64,000 nucleotides of DNA, taken from Pseudomonas sp. PDNC002. GTDB lineage: Bacteria > Pseudomonadota > Gammaproteobacteria > Pseudomonadales > Pseudomonadaceae. The notes below the pieces were generated by a model. It saw only the letters and a list, made by a program, of their open reading frames with translations, was not told the origin of the DNA and did not search any database. Made by a program: the position numbers and the translations under genes. Positions within the stretch are counted from its first letter, which is position 1. Each line of letters begins with the position of its first letter. The stretch covers positions 2,636,001 through 2,700,000 of the forward strand of contig NZ_CP070356.1 in assembly GCF_016919445.1 (NCBI RefSeq), written 5' to 3'. Positions 1 through 7,876 of the stretch are shown here, in pieces.

Positions 1-560
1 GCCTGCCGCTGTTCATCAAGCCGGCCAACATGGGTTCCTCGGTGGGCGTGAGCAAGGTCGAGGACGAGGCCGCGTACGACGAAGCCGTGCGCCTGGCCCT
101 GGCCTTCGACGACAAGGTGCTGGTGGAGTCCGCCGTCAGGGGCCGCGAGATCGAATGCGCGGTGCTGGGCAACGATCAGCCAATCGCCAGCGGCTGCGGC
201 GAGATCGTCGTGGGCAGCGGTTTCTACTCCTACGACAGCAAGTACATCGACGAGGACGCCGCCAAGGTCGTGGTGCCCGCGGATATTCCGGCCGAGGCCA
301 GCGAGCACATCCGCCAACTCGCGGTGGACGCCTTCCTCGCCCTTGAGTGCTCCGGACTGGCGCGGGTCGACGTGTTCCTCACCGACAGCGGCGAAGTGCT
401 GATCAACGAGCTGAACTCGCTGCCCGGCTTCACCCGCATCAGCATGTACCCCAAGCTCTGGCAGGCCGCCGGGATGACCTACAGCGAACTGGTCAGCCGC
501 CTGATCGACCTGGCCATCGAGCGCCACACCGCCCGCCGGAATCTGCAGACCAACCGCTGA
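1..560 (+). CDS. ddl: D-alanine--D-alanine ligase, 3' end (partial)
   Basis: Only the C-terminal part (about 185 residues) of a cytoplasmic ATP-grasp D-Ala-D-Ala ligase is present; the reading frame is open from base 3 and the 5' end lies outside the window. The family makes the D-Ala-D-Ala dipeptide for peptidoglycan. Visible marks are the [14 protein letters not shown] segment of the ATP-grasp fold, the RVDVF strand and the [20 protein letters not shown] block, which holds the metal-binding Glu/Asn and the C-terminal substrate loop. The window cannot show whether this is DdlA or DdlB; it does not sit in a division-cell-wall cluster here, which favours a DdlA-type gene. Confidence 0.93.
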   Translation, partial: LPLFIKPANMGSSVGVSKVEDEAAYDEAVRLALAFDDKVLVESAVRGREIECAVLGNDQPIASGCGEIVVGSGFYSYDSKYIDEDAAKVVVPADIPAEASEHIRQLAVDAFLALECSGLARVDVFLTDSGEVLINELNSLPGFTRISMYPKLWQAAGMTYSELVSRLIDLAIERHTARRNLQTNR

Positions 561-661
561 TCCATCCCTGGGCACTTTCTTCTGCGCTACCCTGACACTC
601 CGCCGCCCGATCCGGGCGGCCGGCCCCGTGTCCCGTAACGAACAGTCAGAAGGAGCACGAG

Positions 662-1486
662 ATGAACACAGTGGTATTCGCCGACGGCACCGCCGTCCCC
701 GCCATCGGCCAGGGCACCTGGCGCATGGGCGAGGATCGCGCACAGCGGCAGCGTGAAGTCGCCGCCCTGCGCGAAGGCATCGAGCGCGGCCTGACGCTGA
801 TCGACACCGCCGAGATGTACGCCGAAGGCGGCTCGGAAGAGGTGGTTGGCGAGGCGCTGGCCGGGCTGCGCGACAAGGTCTTCCTGGTCAGCAAGGTCTA
901 CCCGCACAACGCCAGCCGACGCGGCATCCCCGAAGCCTGCGAGCGCAGCCTCAAGCGTCTGCGCACCGACTGCCTGGACCTCTACCTGCTGCACTGGCGC
1001 GGCCAGTACCCGCTGGACGAAACCGTCGAGGCCTTCGAGCGGCTGCGCGAGGCGGGCAAGATCAAGCGCTGGGGCGTGTCGAACTTCGACCTCGACGACA
1101 TGCACGAACTCAACGAGCCGGCCTGCGCCACCAACCAGGTGCAGTACAGCCTGGAAGAGCGCGGCATCGAGTGGGACCTGCTGCCCTGGTGCCAGGAAGA
1201 ACGCATGCCGCTGATGGCCTACTGCCCGGTGGGGCAGGGTGGCCAACTGCTGCGCCACCGCGTGCTGGCGGACATCGCCGGCCGCCATGACGCCACCCCG
1301 GCCCGCGTGGCCTTGGCGTGGCTGATCCACCAGCCCGGCGTGATCGCCATTCCCAAGGCCGTGGAGCCGCTGCACGTGCGCGACAACGCCGCCGCGCTGG
1401 AGCTTCGCCTGACGCCCGAGGACCTCGAAGCCCTCGACGCCGCCTTCCCGCCGCCCAGCCGCAAGCGGCATCTCGCGGTGGTCTGA
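662..1486 (+). CDS. Aldo/keto reductase
   Basis: A 274-residue cytoplasmic NAD(P)H-dependent oxidoreductase of the aldo/keto reductase family. The start follows a strong AAGGAG ribosome site. The catalytic tetrad can be placed: Asp and Tyr in DTAEMY (residues about 49-54), Lys in LVSKVYP (about 78) and His in LLHWRG (about 110). The GKIKRWGVSNFD strand and the C-terminal IPKAVEPLHVRDN cofactor-binding region are also present. The substrate cannot be told from sequence. It stands alone, about 100 bases after the ligase gene. Confidence 0.92.
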   Translation: MNTVVFADGTAVPAIGQGTWRMGEDRAQRQREVAALREGIERGLTLIDTAEMYAEGGSEEVVGEALAGLRDKVFLVSKVYPHNASRRGIPEACERSLKRLRTDCLDLYLLHWRGQYPLDETVEAFERLREAGKIKRWGVSNFDLDDMHELNEPACATNQVQYSLEERGIEWDLLPWCQEERMPLMAYCPVGQGGQLLRHRVLADIAGRHDATPARVALAWLIHQPGVIAIPKAVEPLHVRDNAAALELRLTPEDLEALDAAFPPPSRKRHLAVV

Positions 1487-1587
1487 ATCCACACCCTTCA
1501 CTGCCCCCGGTCGTCGCTCCCCACGGCGCGGCCAGGGGGCGGTGCTAGCCTTCCCCAATGGCCAAGGCGGCCGGGAGGGCAACAGCG

Positions 1588-1959
1588 ATGAGCAACTACA
1601 CGGCGGACAGCGCCGCGATCAACCGGGTACTCACGGACTATGTCGAGGGCATGACCTTCGGCGACGAGGCCAAGCTGCGCCAGGCCTTCCATCCATCCTG
1701 CAAGATCATCGGCAATTACCACGGCGCGCTGGAGTGGGCATCGCTGGACGAGTTCATCGGCGCCATCAAGGCCGAGTCGCCTCCGTCCGAAGGCGCGCCA
1801 CCGGCGTGGGAGCTGAAGACGCTGGACGTCACCGGCGACAGCGCGGTGGCCAAGGTCACCGACGAGTTCATGGGCATGCACTTCACCGACTACCTGTCGC
1901 TGCTGCGGATCGGCAACGGCTGGCAGATCGTCAACAAGCTCTACTACCTGCACGAGTGA
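1588..1959 (+). CDS. NTF2-like / SnoaL-like small protein (putative lumazine-binding family)
   Basis: A 123-residue cytoplasmic protein with the NTF2-like cone fold pattern: an N-terminal helix pair (INRVLTDYVEGMTFGDEAKLRQAFHPSCKI) followed by beta strands ending in NGWQIVNKLYYLHE. It resembles the 'putative lumazine-binding' branch of the family. ATG at 1588 is preferred because GGGAGGG lies about 10 bases upstream; an in-frame ATG at 1558 would add ten atypical residues. The next gene starts two bases after the stop, so the two are probably co-translated. Function unknown; family members bind or isomerise small molecules. Confidence 0.8.
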   Translation: MSNYTADSAAINRVLTDYVEGMTFGDEAKLRQAFHPSCKIIGNYHGALEWASLDEFIGAIKAESPPSEGAPPAWELKTLDVTGDSAVAKVTDEFMGMHFTDYLSLLRIGNGWQIVNKLYYLHE

Positions 1960-1960
1960 C

Positions 1961-2773
1961 GTGGAACGCATCGGCCTGCGCGGGACGCCGGAAACCCTGC
2001 TGATTACCCTCTATGCCAAGGCGAAGGAAAGCGAGCTACCCGACAGCCTGCTGCGCGACCGTTTCTCGCGGCAGGCCGTGGAGCAGATCGACTACGACTT
2101 CGCCCGCCTGCACATCGGCCGCGCGGAGCAGGTGGGCATTGCGTTGCGGGCCAAGCTGTTCGACGACTGGGTGCGCGACTTCCTCGTCGCCAATCCCGCG
2201 TGCGTCGTCCTGCAATTGGGCTGCGGGCTGGACAGCCGGGTGTTTCGTATCGATCCGCCGGCCAGCGTGGAGTGGTTCGAGGTGGACTATCCCGAGGTCA
2301 TCGCCTTGCGCGAGCGCCTGTACCCGCCACGGGAGCACTGCCACATGCTGGCGACTGCACTGACCGCGCCGGACTGGTGGCGGTCGCTTCCGGTGGGGCT
2401 GCCGGTGCTGGTCATCGCCGAGGGTGTGCTGCCCTATATCGAGGGCAACGACGTGTTCTGGCTGTTGCGCGCGCTGGTGGGGCATTTCGGCCATGGCGAG
2501 CTGGTGTTCGACGGTTACACGCCCCTGGGGATTCGCCTTTTGCAGCGTAATCCGATGATCCGCAAGACCGGCGCCGTCCTGCACTGGGGCATCGACGAGC
2601 CGAGCGATCTGGAGGCACAGGTGCCGGGCTTGCGCTTCACGGAGGCGATCGCCGCCTACGATTGGCAGCAGATCGACCGGTTGTCGCTGGGCATGCGCCT
2701 GCTCTACCGGATCACCCTGGCGGTCCCCGCGCTGCGTCGCATGGGCCGGCTCCTGCGTTATCGCTTCGGCTGA
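1961..2773 (+). CDS. Class I SAM-dependent O-methyltransferase, leucine carboxyl methyltransferase (LCMT)-like family
   Basis: A 270-residue predicted methyltransferase starting with GTG directly behind the NTF2-like gene. SAM motif I appears as VVLQLGCGLDSRVFRI (residues about 83-98), followed by the acidic strand VEWFEVDYPEVIALR and the PVLVIAEGVLPYIEG motif. These are typical of the LCMT/PPM family, which in bacteria includes polyketide-type O-methyltransferases. The acceptor is unknown. The GTG start and lack of a clear Shine-Dalgarno suggest translational coupling to the preceding gene. Confidence 0.85.
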   Translation: MERIGLRGTPETLLITLYAKAKESELPDSLLRDRFSRQAVEQIDYDFARLHIGRAEQVGIALRAKLFDDWVRDFLVANPACVVLQLGCGLDSRVFRIDPPASVEWFEVDYPEVIALRERLYPPREHCHMLATALTAPDWWRSLPVGLPVLVIAEGVLPYIEGNDVFWLLRALVGHFGHGELVFDGYTPLGIRLLQRNPMIRKTGAVLHWGIDEPSDLEAQVPGLRFTEAIAAYDWQQIDRLSLGMRLLYRITLAVPALRRMGRLLRYRFG

Positions 2774-2859
2774 AAAACGCCGTTTCGACTGCGCGTGGCC
2801 GCGCCGACCGCTGGCTGCTTTACTGATTTTTCCACGACGATGTTGCGCAGGACCCACCG

Positions 2860-3315
2860 ATGAAGCTCGAGCCGCTGATGGAGATGAGTGTGAAGGCCAG
2901 CGTGCCGCTGGAGATCGGCCGCGTGCCCCAGGGCCAACGGCTGATTTCGGCAGCCGGTGGGGGGACCTTCAAGGGGCAGCGCCTGAGCGGCGAAGTGCTG
3001 CCCGGCGGCGGCGACTGGATACTGGTGGACAGCGACGGTGGCTGGCACCTGGAGGTGCGCCTGGTACTGCGCACCGACGACGGCGCGCGTATCCTGATGC
3101 AGCACAATGGCCTGCTGGTGGCCAACCCGAAGACCATTCATGCGGTCTCGCGGGGGGACAGCACCGAGTTCGGCGATACCTATTTCATGATCCAGCCGCG
3201 CTTCGAAGTGGGCGATGACCGCTACCGCTGGCTCAACCACCAACTGGCGGTGGGCGAGGGCCGGCTGGGGCCGGGCTGGGTCGAATACCGTTTGTACTCA
3301 CTCGCCAATGGATGA
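2860..3315 (+). CDS. DUF3237 family protein
   Basis: A 151-residue soluble beta-rich protein of the DUF3237 family. Family-typical segments are LEIGRVPQGQRLISAAGGGTFKGQRLSGEVLPGGGDW (about 17-53), LEVRLVLRTDDGARILMQHNGL (about 64-85) and the C-terminal FGDTYFMIQPRFEVGDDRYRWLNHQLAVGEG. No catalytic residues are established for the family and no function is claimed. It lies in the middle of a same-strand run of small genes starting at 1588, 86 bases after the methyltransferase and 69 bases before the DCC gene. Confidence 0.8.
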   Translation: MKLEPLMEMSVKASVPLEIGRVPQGQRLISAAGGGTFKGQRLSGEVLPGGGDWILVDSDGGWHLEVRLVLRTDDGARILMQHNGLLVANPKTIHAVSRGDSTEFGDTYFMIQPRFEVGDDRYRWLNHQLAVGEGRLGPGWVEYRLYSLANG

Positions 3316-3384
3316 GCGATGAAGAGCGAGAGTTGTCACACAGGGCGGGCACGGTTGGCGCATCAGGGATCCGCGGACGACCCC

Positions 3385-3813
3385 ATGGCTCTGCCCCCCA
3401 ACATGCAGCGTGACGACAAGGTGGTGCTGTTCGACGGCACCTGCCGTCTGTGCAACGGCTGGAGCCGCTTCCTCCTGCTGCACGACCGCGAGCACCGGAT
3501 AAAGCTGTGCAGCGTGCAGTCCGACGAGGGCCAGGCGATCCTCGATTGGTTCGGCCTGCCCACCGAGTATTTCGACACCATGCTCTATGTCGATGGCCGT
3601 GAAGGTTTCGAGCGCAGCGACGCCTTCCTGCGGGTGATCGGCCAGTTGCCGGCGCCCTGGAACTGGCTGCGCGTGCTCTGGCTGATTCCCCGGCCGTTGC
3701 GTGACTGGTGCTATGACCGTATCGCCCTCAACCGCTATCGCCTGTTCGGCCGCGAAGACCAGTGCCTGGTGCCCTCGCCGCAGTACCGCGGGCGTTTCCT
3801 CGGCAATGACTAG
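3385..3813 (+). CDS. DCC family thiol-disulfide oxidoreductase-like protein (DUF393)
   Basis: A 142-residue DCC-family protein. The signature VVLFDGTCRLCNGW lies near the N-terminus, with a CxxC pair (CRLC), and the C-terminal half has the usual WLRVLWLIPRPLRDWCYDRIALNRYRLFG block. The family is named for its DxxCxxC motif and is thought to act in thiol-disulfide chemistry, but no substrate is known. ATG at 3385 gives the normal family length; an upstream in-frame ATG at 3319 would add 22 uncharacteristic residues. The end overlaps the next gene by eight bases, so the two are probably coupled. Confidence 0.82.
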   Translation: MALPPNMQRDDKVVLFDGTCRLCNGWSRFLLLHDREHRIKLCSVQSDEGQAILDWFGLPTEYFDTMLYVDGREGFERSDAFLRVIGQLPAPWNWLRVLWLIPRPLRDWCYDRIALNRYRLFGREDQCLVPSPQYRGRFLGND

Positions 3814-4198
3814 CGCGGCCATCGCGCGCCTGGCGCTGGGCGTGGTGTTCCTCTACCACGGCCTGGTGCCCAAGCTGCTGTTCCTCAGTCCTGACGAAGT
3901 CCGGATGATCGAGGCCCACGGCTGGCCGCTGTCCACCCAGCGCATCGCCGAGGTGGCCGGCGCCACCGAGATCGTCCTGGCGCTGGCCATCCTGCTGCTG
4001 CGCCGCAGCCGCTGGCCACTATGGCTGGCGGCGGCTGCACTGGTGGGCCTGCTGGTGGATGTGGCGCTGTTCGCCCCGGAATTGCTGCTGGGCGCCTTCA
4101 ATCCGGTCTCCACCAATATCGCCGCCCTGGCGTTGTGCGCCATCGCCCTGCTGGGCGAGCGGGACGCGCACCGGTCGCGCCCCGCACGGTTGCGTTAG
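3806..4198 (+). CDS. DoxX-like small membrane protein
   Basis: A 130-residue inner-membrane protein with four predicted hydrophobic helices (residues about 5-20, 48-66, 70-88, 98-118). The opening IARLALGVVFLYHGLVPKLLF matches DoxX-like families. ATG at 3806 lies inside the preceding DCC gene; a longer frame from 3701 would be an out-of-frame read of that gene. DoxX-like and DCC proteins are often neighbours, and both are loosely linked to thiol or quinone redox; here the role is inference only. Its end overlaps the end of the convergent porin gene by four bases. Confidence 0.8.
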   Translation: MTSAAIARLALGVVFLYHGLVPKLLFLSPDEVRMIEAHGWPLSTQRIAEVAGATEIVLALAILLLRRSRWPLWLAAAALVGLLVDVALFAPELLLGAFNPVSTNIAALALCAIALLGERDAHRSRPARLR

Positions 4199-4938
4199 AA
4201 CGACCGGGAAACGCTGGCCACCACCGTGGCCGTGCAGGCGTCGCCGAAGCCGAACTGGGTCCGGCATTCGTTCTGCGACAGGTCGGTGTCGATGTAGCTC
4301 ACCGCCCAGTCGAAGCCCACCCATTCATGGCTCAGCTTGGCTTCCCACTCATGGTAGGTATCGCGGGTTTCGCCGCTGCCGGACAGGTAGAGCGGGTCCT
4401 TGGCGTCGTTGCGGCCGTAGCGTACGCGCAGCTTGAATTCGGCCGGCAGCTCGGCGTTGTAGGCCAGGTAGGTGTAGAGGTTGGCCTGGTCCTCGCCGAA
4501 ATAGGTGGGGTAGTCGTTGCCGTAATAGGCGGCCACTTCGAAGCCGTAGGCGTGGAGGATGGCGTAGGTGTCGCTCTGGTTGAACTGGCTTTCCTTGGGG
4601 TAGGCGTACTTGATGTAGCCCAGGTCCAGGGCGATATCGTCGTTGGCCTGCCAGTACCAGCCGCCGTAGTAGTCCACTTCCTGGCGGGTCTTGAAGTCGG
4701 CGCCGAAGTCGACGTTGGAGCTCCACACGCCCAGGTAGGCGCCGGAGGCGTGCTGCAGGGTGGCGCCGACCTGGACGGCCGGGTCGCCCTGGGTCTGCGA
4801 GATGCCACGGGTGCGGTAGTCGCTGACCAGGGCGGTGTCGATCTGCAGGTTGAAGTCGTGGCCCAGCTCGACGGCCAGGGCGGAGGTGAGCGGCGCGCAG
4901 GCGAGCAGCGCGCCGGCCAGCCAATGGGGGCGATTCAT
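4195..4938 (-). CDS. TorF family putative porin (TIGR02001-like outer-membrane protein)
   Basis: A 247-residue outer-membrane beta-barrel candidate. The signal peptide is MNRPHWLAGALLACAPLTSALA with cleavage after ALA. The mature part starts with the family-typical ALVSDYRTRGISQTQGDPAVQVGATLQH, continues with alternating aromatic strands (YLGVWSSNVDFG, EVDYYGGWYW) and ends in Phe (VASVSRSF), the usual barrel-assembly signal. Two Cys near the end (ECRTQFGFGDACT) could form a loop disulfide. No transport partner is adjacent; the family's cargo is not established. Confidence 0.85.
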   Translation of the reverse strand: MNRPHWLAGALLACAPLTSALAVELGHDFNLQIDTALVSDYRTRGISQTQGDPAVQVGATLQHASGAYLGVWSSNVDFGADFKTRQEVDYYGGWYWQANDDIALDLGYIKYAYPKESQFNQSDTYAILHAYGFEVAAYYGNDYPTYFGEDQANLYTYLAYNAELPAEFKLRVRYGRNDAKDPLYLSGSGETRDTYHEWEAKLSHEWVGFDWAVSYIDTDLSQNECRTQFGFGDACTATVVASVSRSF

Positions 4939-5087
4939 GCGGGGAGTCCCTTTGTTGTGATTGTCTGTGGGCAGATGAAAAATCCCGCGCAGCGCCGACC
5001 CTCCCGGTCAACTCGGGAAGCTGCGGCAAGAGTAGGGCTGGCGGGCAGGGCGCCGGAGCTGTTCAGGCCCCGGCGCAGGAGCCCGGC

Positions 5088-6845
5088 TCAGAGAGCCGGT
5101 TGGTCTTCGGCGCGGTAGATTTCGCGCCCTTCGAACAGGGTGTGGAGCACGCGGGCCTCGTCCAGTTGCTGGTCGGGCACGGTGAACACGTCGCGGTCGA
5201 GCACCACCATGTCGGCCTGCTTGCCGGGGGCCAGGGTGCCGATCTTGTCGCCCAGGCCGATGGTCTGCGCGGCGTTGCGGGTGTAGGCATAGAACATGGT
5301 CTGGCGGTCCACGCGCTCGGCGGCGTTGAGTACGCCTTCCTCGCCCTGGCGGGTGACGGCCTGGTAGATGGCTTTCAGCGGATCAGGCGTGGACACCGGC
5401 CAGTCGCTGGCGCCGGCGATGGTGGCGCCGTTGTCCAGCAGGGATTTCGCCGGGTACATGTAGCGGTACGCCTCGTCGGCGATGTAGGGCTTCACCAGCT
5501 CCACCGTGTAGACCTCGGCGGTGGCCCAATCCAGTTGCATCGAGGCGATCACCCCAAGCTCCTTGAAGCGTGGGAAGTCCTTGGGATTGACCAGTTGCAG
5601 GTGGGTGATCGAGTGGGTCACACCGCTTTGCCGATCCTTGCGTGCCTGCGCGATACCGTTGAGCGATTCGCGCACCGCACGGTCGCCGATGGCGTGGATG
5701 TGGACCAGCCAGCCGCGCGCATCGGCGGCGCTGACCAGCTCGCCGAAGTGCTTCGGATCGATCAATAGTTCGCCCGGCTTGTGGCTGTTCTTGTAGTCCT
5801 CCAGCAGCGCGGCGGACTGCGCCGGGAACTCGATCACGCCGTCGGCGAACACCTTGATGCCGGGCAGCGTCAGGTTCGGAATGCCCTGGAACTGCTGGCG
5901 GACCTTCTCGATGACGTCAAGATCGGCCGGGCTGCTCTTGGGATTGACCACCTGCAGCGCGGCGACGTGGGCGGTGAGCTGGCCATCGCGAGCCAGGTCG
6001 CGGTACACCGGCAGCACGCCGACGGTCTTCTCGGTGGGCTTGATGGCGAACAGCGCCTCACCCGGGCTGCCGTTGGCCGCCGGGTCCATCCAGGCGGTGA
6101 TGCCGAGGCTGTTGTTGTACTTCACTGCGGCGACGCCGGCGCGGTCCATGGTGGCGGTATCGGGTACCGGCATCGCGGCGGCGACCAGATCGAAGCCGGA
6201 GTCGACCAGGAAGCCGGTGGGGTTGAACGACTTGTCGTGGGCGACGTTCTGCTGTTCCAGCGGGCTCAGGCTGCGCACGCGCTTGGCATCGAGTCCGGCG
6301 CGCTTGAGCATCGCGGCATTGGCCCAGGCGGTGTGGTGGTCGCTGCCGATCAGCACCACGGGCGTGTCTTTCCACTCGCCCTGGTTGAAGCGCTTGGCCA
6401 GGCCGTCGGCCTGGGACCAGTAGCTGGAGTTCATGCCGTTCATGACCACGGTGTCGTGCACCTTGGCCTTGCCGCTGTCGCGGTCCTGCTTCAGGCGCTT
6501 CTCGAAGGCGTCGAGGTCCATCTGCTCGTCCAGCAGGCTGGCGGAGATCAGCTCCAGGCCGCCGAAGATCGAGTGCGAGTGGCTGTCGATGAAGCCGGGC
6601 ATCAGTACCTTGCCGCCCAGGTCGACCTGCTTGCTGCCGGTGCCGGCGAGCTTGCGGATGTCCTCGTTGGAACCCACCTGCAGCACCTTGCCGTCGGCGA
6701 CCGCGACCGCCTGCTGCATAGGCTGGCCGGGTTCGGCGGTGAAGACCTTGGCGTTGTACAGAATCAGGTCTGCGTTCTGTGCCTGTGCTTCAAAAGTACC
6801 GAGTGCGATAGCGAGTGCCAGCGCCCCTTTGAGCATGCCGTGCAT
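5088..6845 (-). CDS. Exported amidohydrolase, YtcJ-like
   Basis: A 585-residue amidohydrolase of the YtcJ / N-substituted formamide deformylase branch. It has an N-terminal signal peptide (MHGMLKGALALAIALGTFEAQAQ) and so is probably periplasmic. The metal site shows as MPGFIDSHSHS (HxH, about residues 89-93), with later His in WLVHIHAIGDRAV and Asp in GASDWPVSTPDP. The C-terminal IGTLAPGKQADMVVLDRD strand closes the beta-sandwich. Substrate unknown. It is divergent from a LysR regulator 112 bases away, the usual arrangement for a regulator of its neighbour. Confidence 0.88.
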   Translation of the reverse strand: MHGMLKGALALAIALGTFEAQAQNADLILYNAKVFTAEPGQPMQQAVAVADGKVLQVGSNEDIRKLAGTGSKQVDLGGKVLMPGFIDSHSHSIFGGLELISASLLDEQMDLDAFEKRLKQDRDSGKAKVHDTVVMNGMNSSYWSQADGLAKRFNQGEWKDTPVVLIGSDHHTAWANAAMLKRAGLDAKRVRSLSPLEQQNVAHDKSFNPTGFLVDSGFDLVAAAMPVPDTATMDRAGVAAVKYNNSLGITAWMDPAANGSPGEALFAIKPTEKTVGVLPVYRDLARDGQLTAHVAALQVVNPKSSPADLDVIEKVRQQFQGIPNLTLPGIKVFADGVIEFPAQSAALLEDYKNSHKPGELLIDPKHFGELVSAADARGWLVHIHAIGDRAVRESLNGIAQARKDRQSGVTHSITHLQLVNPKDFPRFKELGVIASMQLDWATAEVYTVELVKPYIADEAYRYMYPAKSLLDNGATIAGASDWPVSTPDPLKAIYQAVTRQGEEGVLNAAERVDRQTMFYAYTRNAAQTIGLGDKIGTLAPGKQADMVVLDRDVFTVPDQQLDEARVLHTLFEGREIYRAEDQPAL

Positions 6846-6957
6846 GACTTCCCCTTGCTTTTCGTTGGATTATTGTTGGTCTGTAGCGGAGGCTAACGGT
6901 GCGACGGAGTGCGCGGAAGTCGCCAACGGGCATAACACTTGTGAAGGATTGGCACGA

Positions 6958-7872
6958 ATGACGATGGACAGATTCAGCAGCCTGGCGATGTTCGTCGCCA
7001 GCGCCGAGACCGGCAGTTTCAGCCGTGCCGCCGAGCAACTGGGCAAGACGCCCTCGGCGGTGACCAAGGCAGTCGGCCAGCTGGAGATCGAAGTCGGCGC
7101 GCGCCTGTTCGAGCGCACCACCCGCAGCATGTCGCTCACCGAGGCCGGCCAGCTCTATCTGGACGGTGCCCGCGAAGTGCTGGCGCGGATGCGCGAGACC
7201 ACCGAGGAAATCGCCCAGCTACAGCACAGCCTGCGCGGCGTACTGCGTATCACCGGGCCGCTGATCGTCGGCCCGGTGTTCCTCGACCAGGCCTGCGCCG
7301 AGTTTCTCGACCTGCACCCGGACGTGCGCCTGCAGGTGGACCTCTCCGACAGCTACGTCGACCTGCTCGACGGCCGCTACGACCTCGCCCTGCGCATGGG
7401 CAACAGCGACCTGCCGGGACTGATCGCCCAGCCGTTGGCCGAAAGCCGCCTGGCCATGTGCGCCAGCCCGGCGTACCTTGCGCGGCGCGGAGCGCCCCGG
7501 CATCCGAGTGAGATCGTCGACCACGATTGCCTGGTCTACCGCCATCCGGCGCTGGATGATCGCTGGTGGTTCGACGTGGAAGGGGAGCGCTTTTCCACTC
7601 CGCGCAACGGTCGCCTGAACAGCGACAACCAGGCGGTGCTGTTGACCGCCTGCCTCGCCGGGCACGGCCTGCTGCCATGCCCGCACTGGAGTGTGCTGGA
7701 ACACCTGCGCAGCGGTCGGCTGGTGACGGTGCTGGATGACTATTTCTTCGAGCCGGACACCTTCGGCGCGCAGATCCTGGCCGTGTACCCAAGCAACCGC
7801 CGGGCGACGCGCAAGATCCACGCGTTCATCGAGCACCTGCGCGAGTATCTGCGGCGCGACGGCATCCTCTGA
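6958..7872 (+). CDS. LysR-type transcriptional regulator
   Basis: A 304-residue LysR-family regulator: N-terminal winged HTH (FSSLAMFVASAETGSFSRAAEQLGKTPSAVTKAVGQLEIEVGARLFERTTRSMSLTEAG) and a C-terminal effector domain. ATG 6958 is chosen over ATG 6964 because GAAGGA is correctly spaced from it; an open frame upstream to 6433 is antisense to the amidohydrolase. Most LysR genes transcribed away from a metabolic gene control it, so regulation of the divergent amidohydrolase is likely. The effector is unknown. Confidence 0.9.
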   Translation: MTMDRFSSLAMFVASAETGSFSRAAEQLGKTPSAVTKAVGQLEIEVGARLFERTTRSMSLTEAGQLYLDGAREVLARMRETTEEIAQLQHSLRGVLRITGPLIVGPVFLDQACAEFLDLHPDVRLQVDLSDSYVDLLDGRYDLALRMGNSDLPGLIAQPLAESRLAMCASPAYLARRGAPRHPSEIVDHDCLVYRHPALDDRWWFDVEGERFSTPRNGRLNSDNQAVLLTACLAGHGLLPCPHWSVLEHLRSGRLVTVLDDYFFEPDTFGAQILAVYPSNRRATRKIHAFIEHLREYLRRDGIL

Positions 7873-7876
7873 GCGC

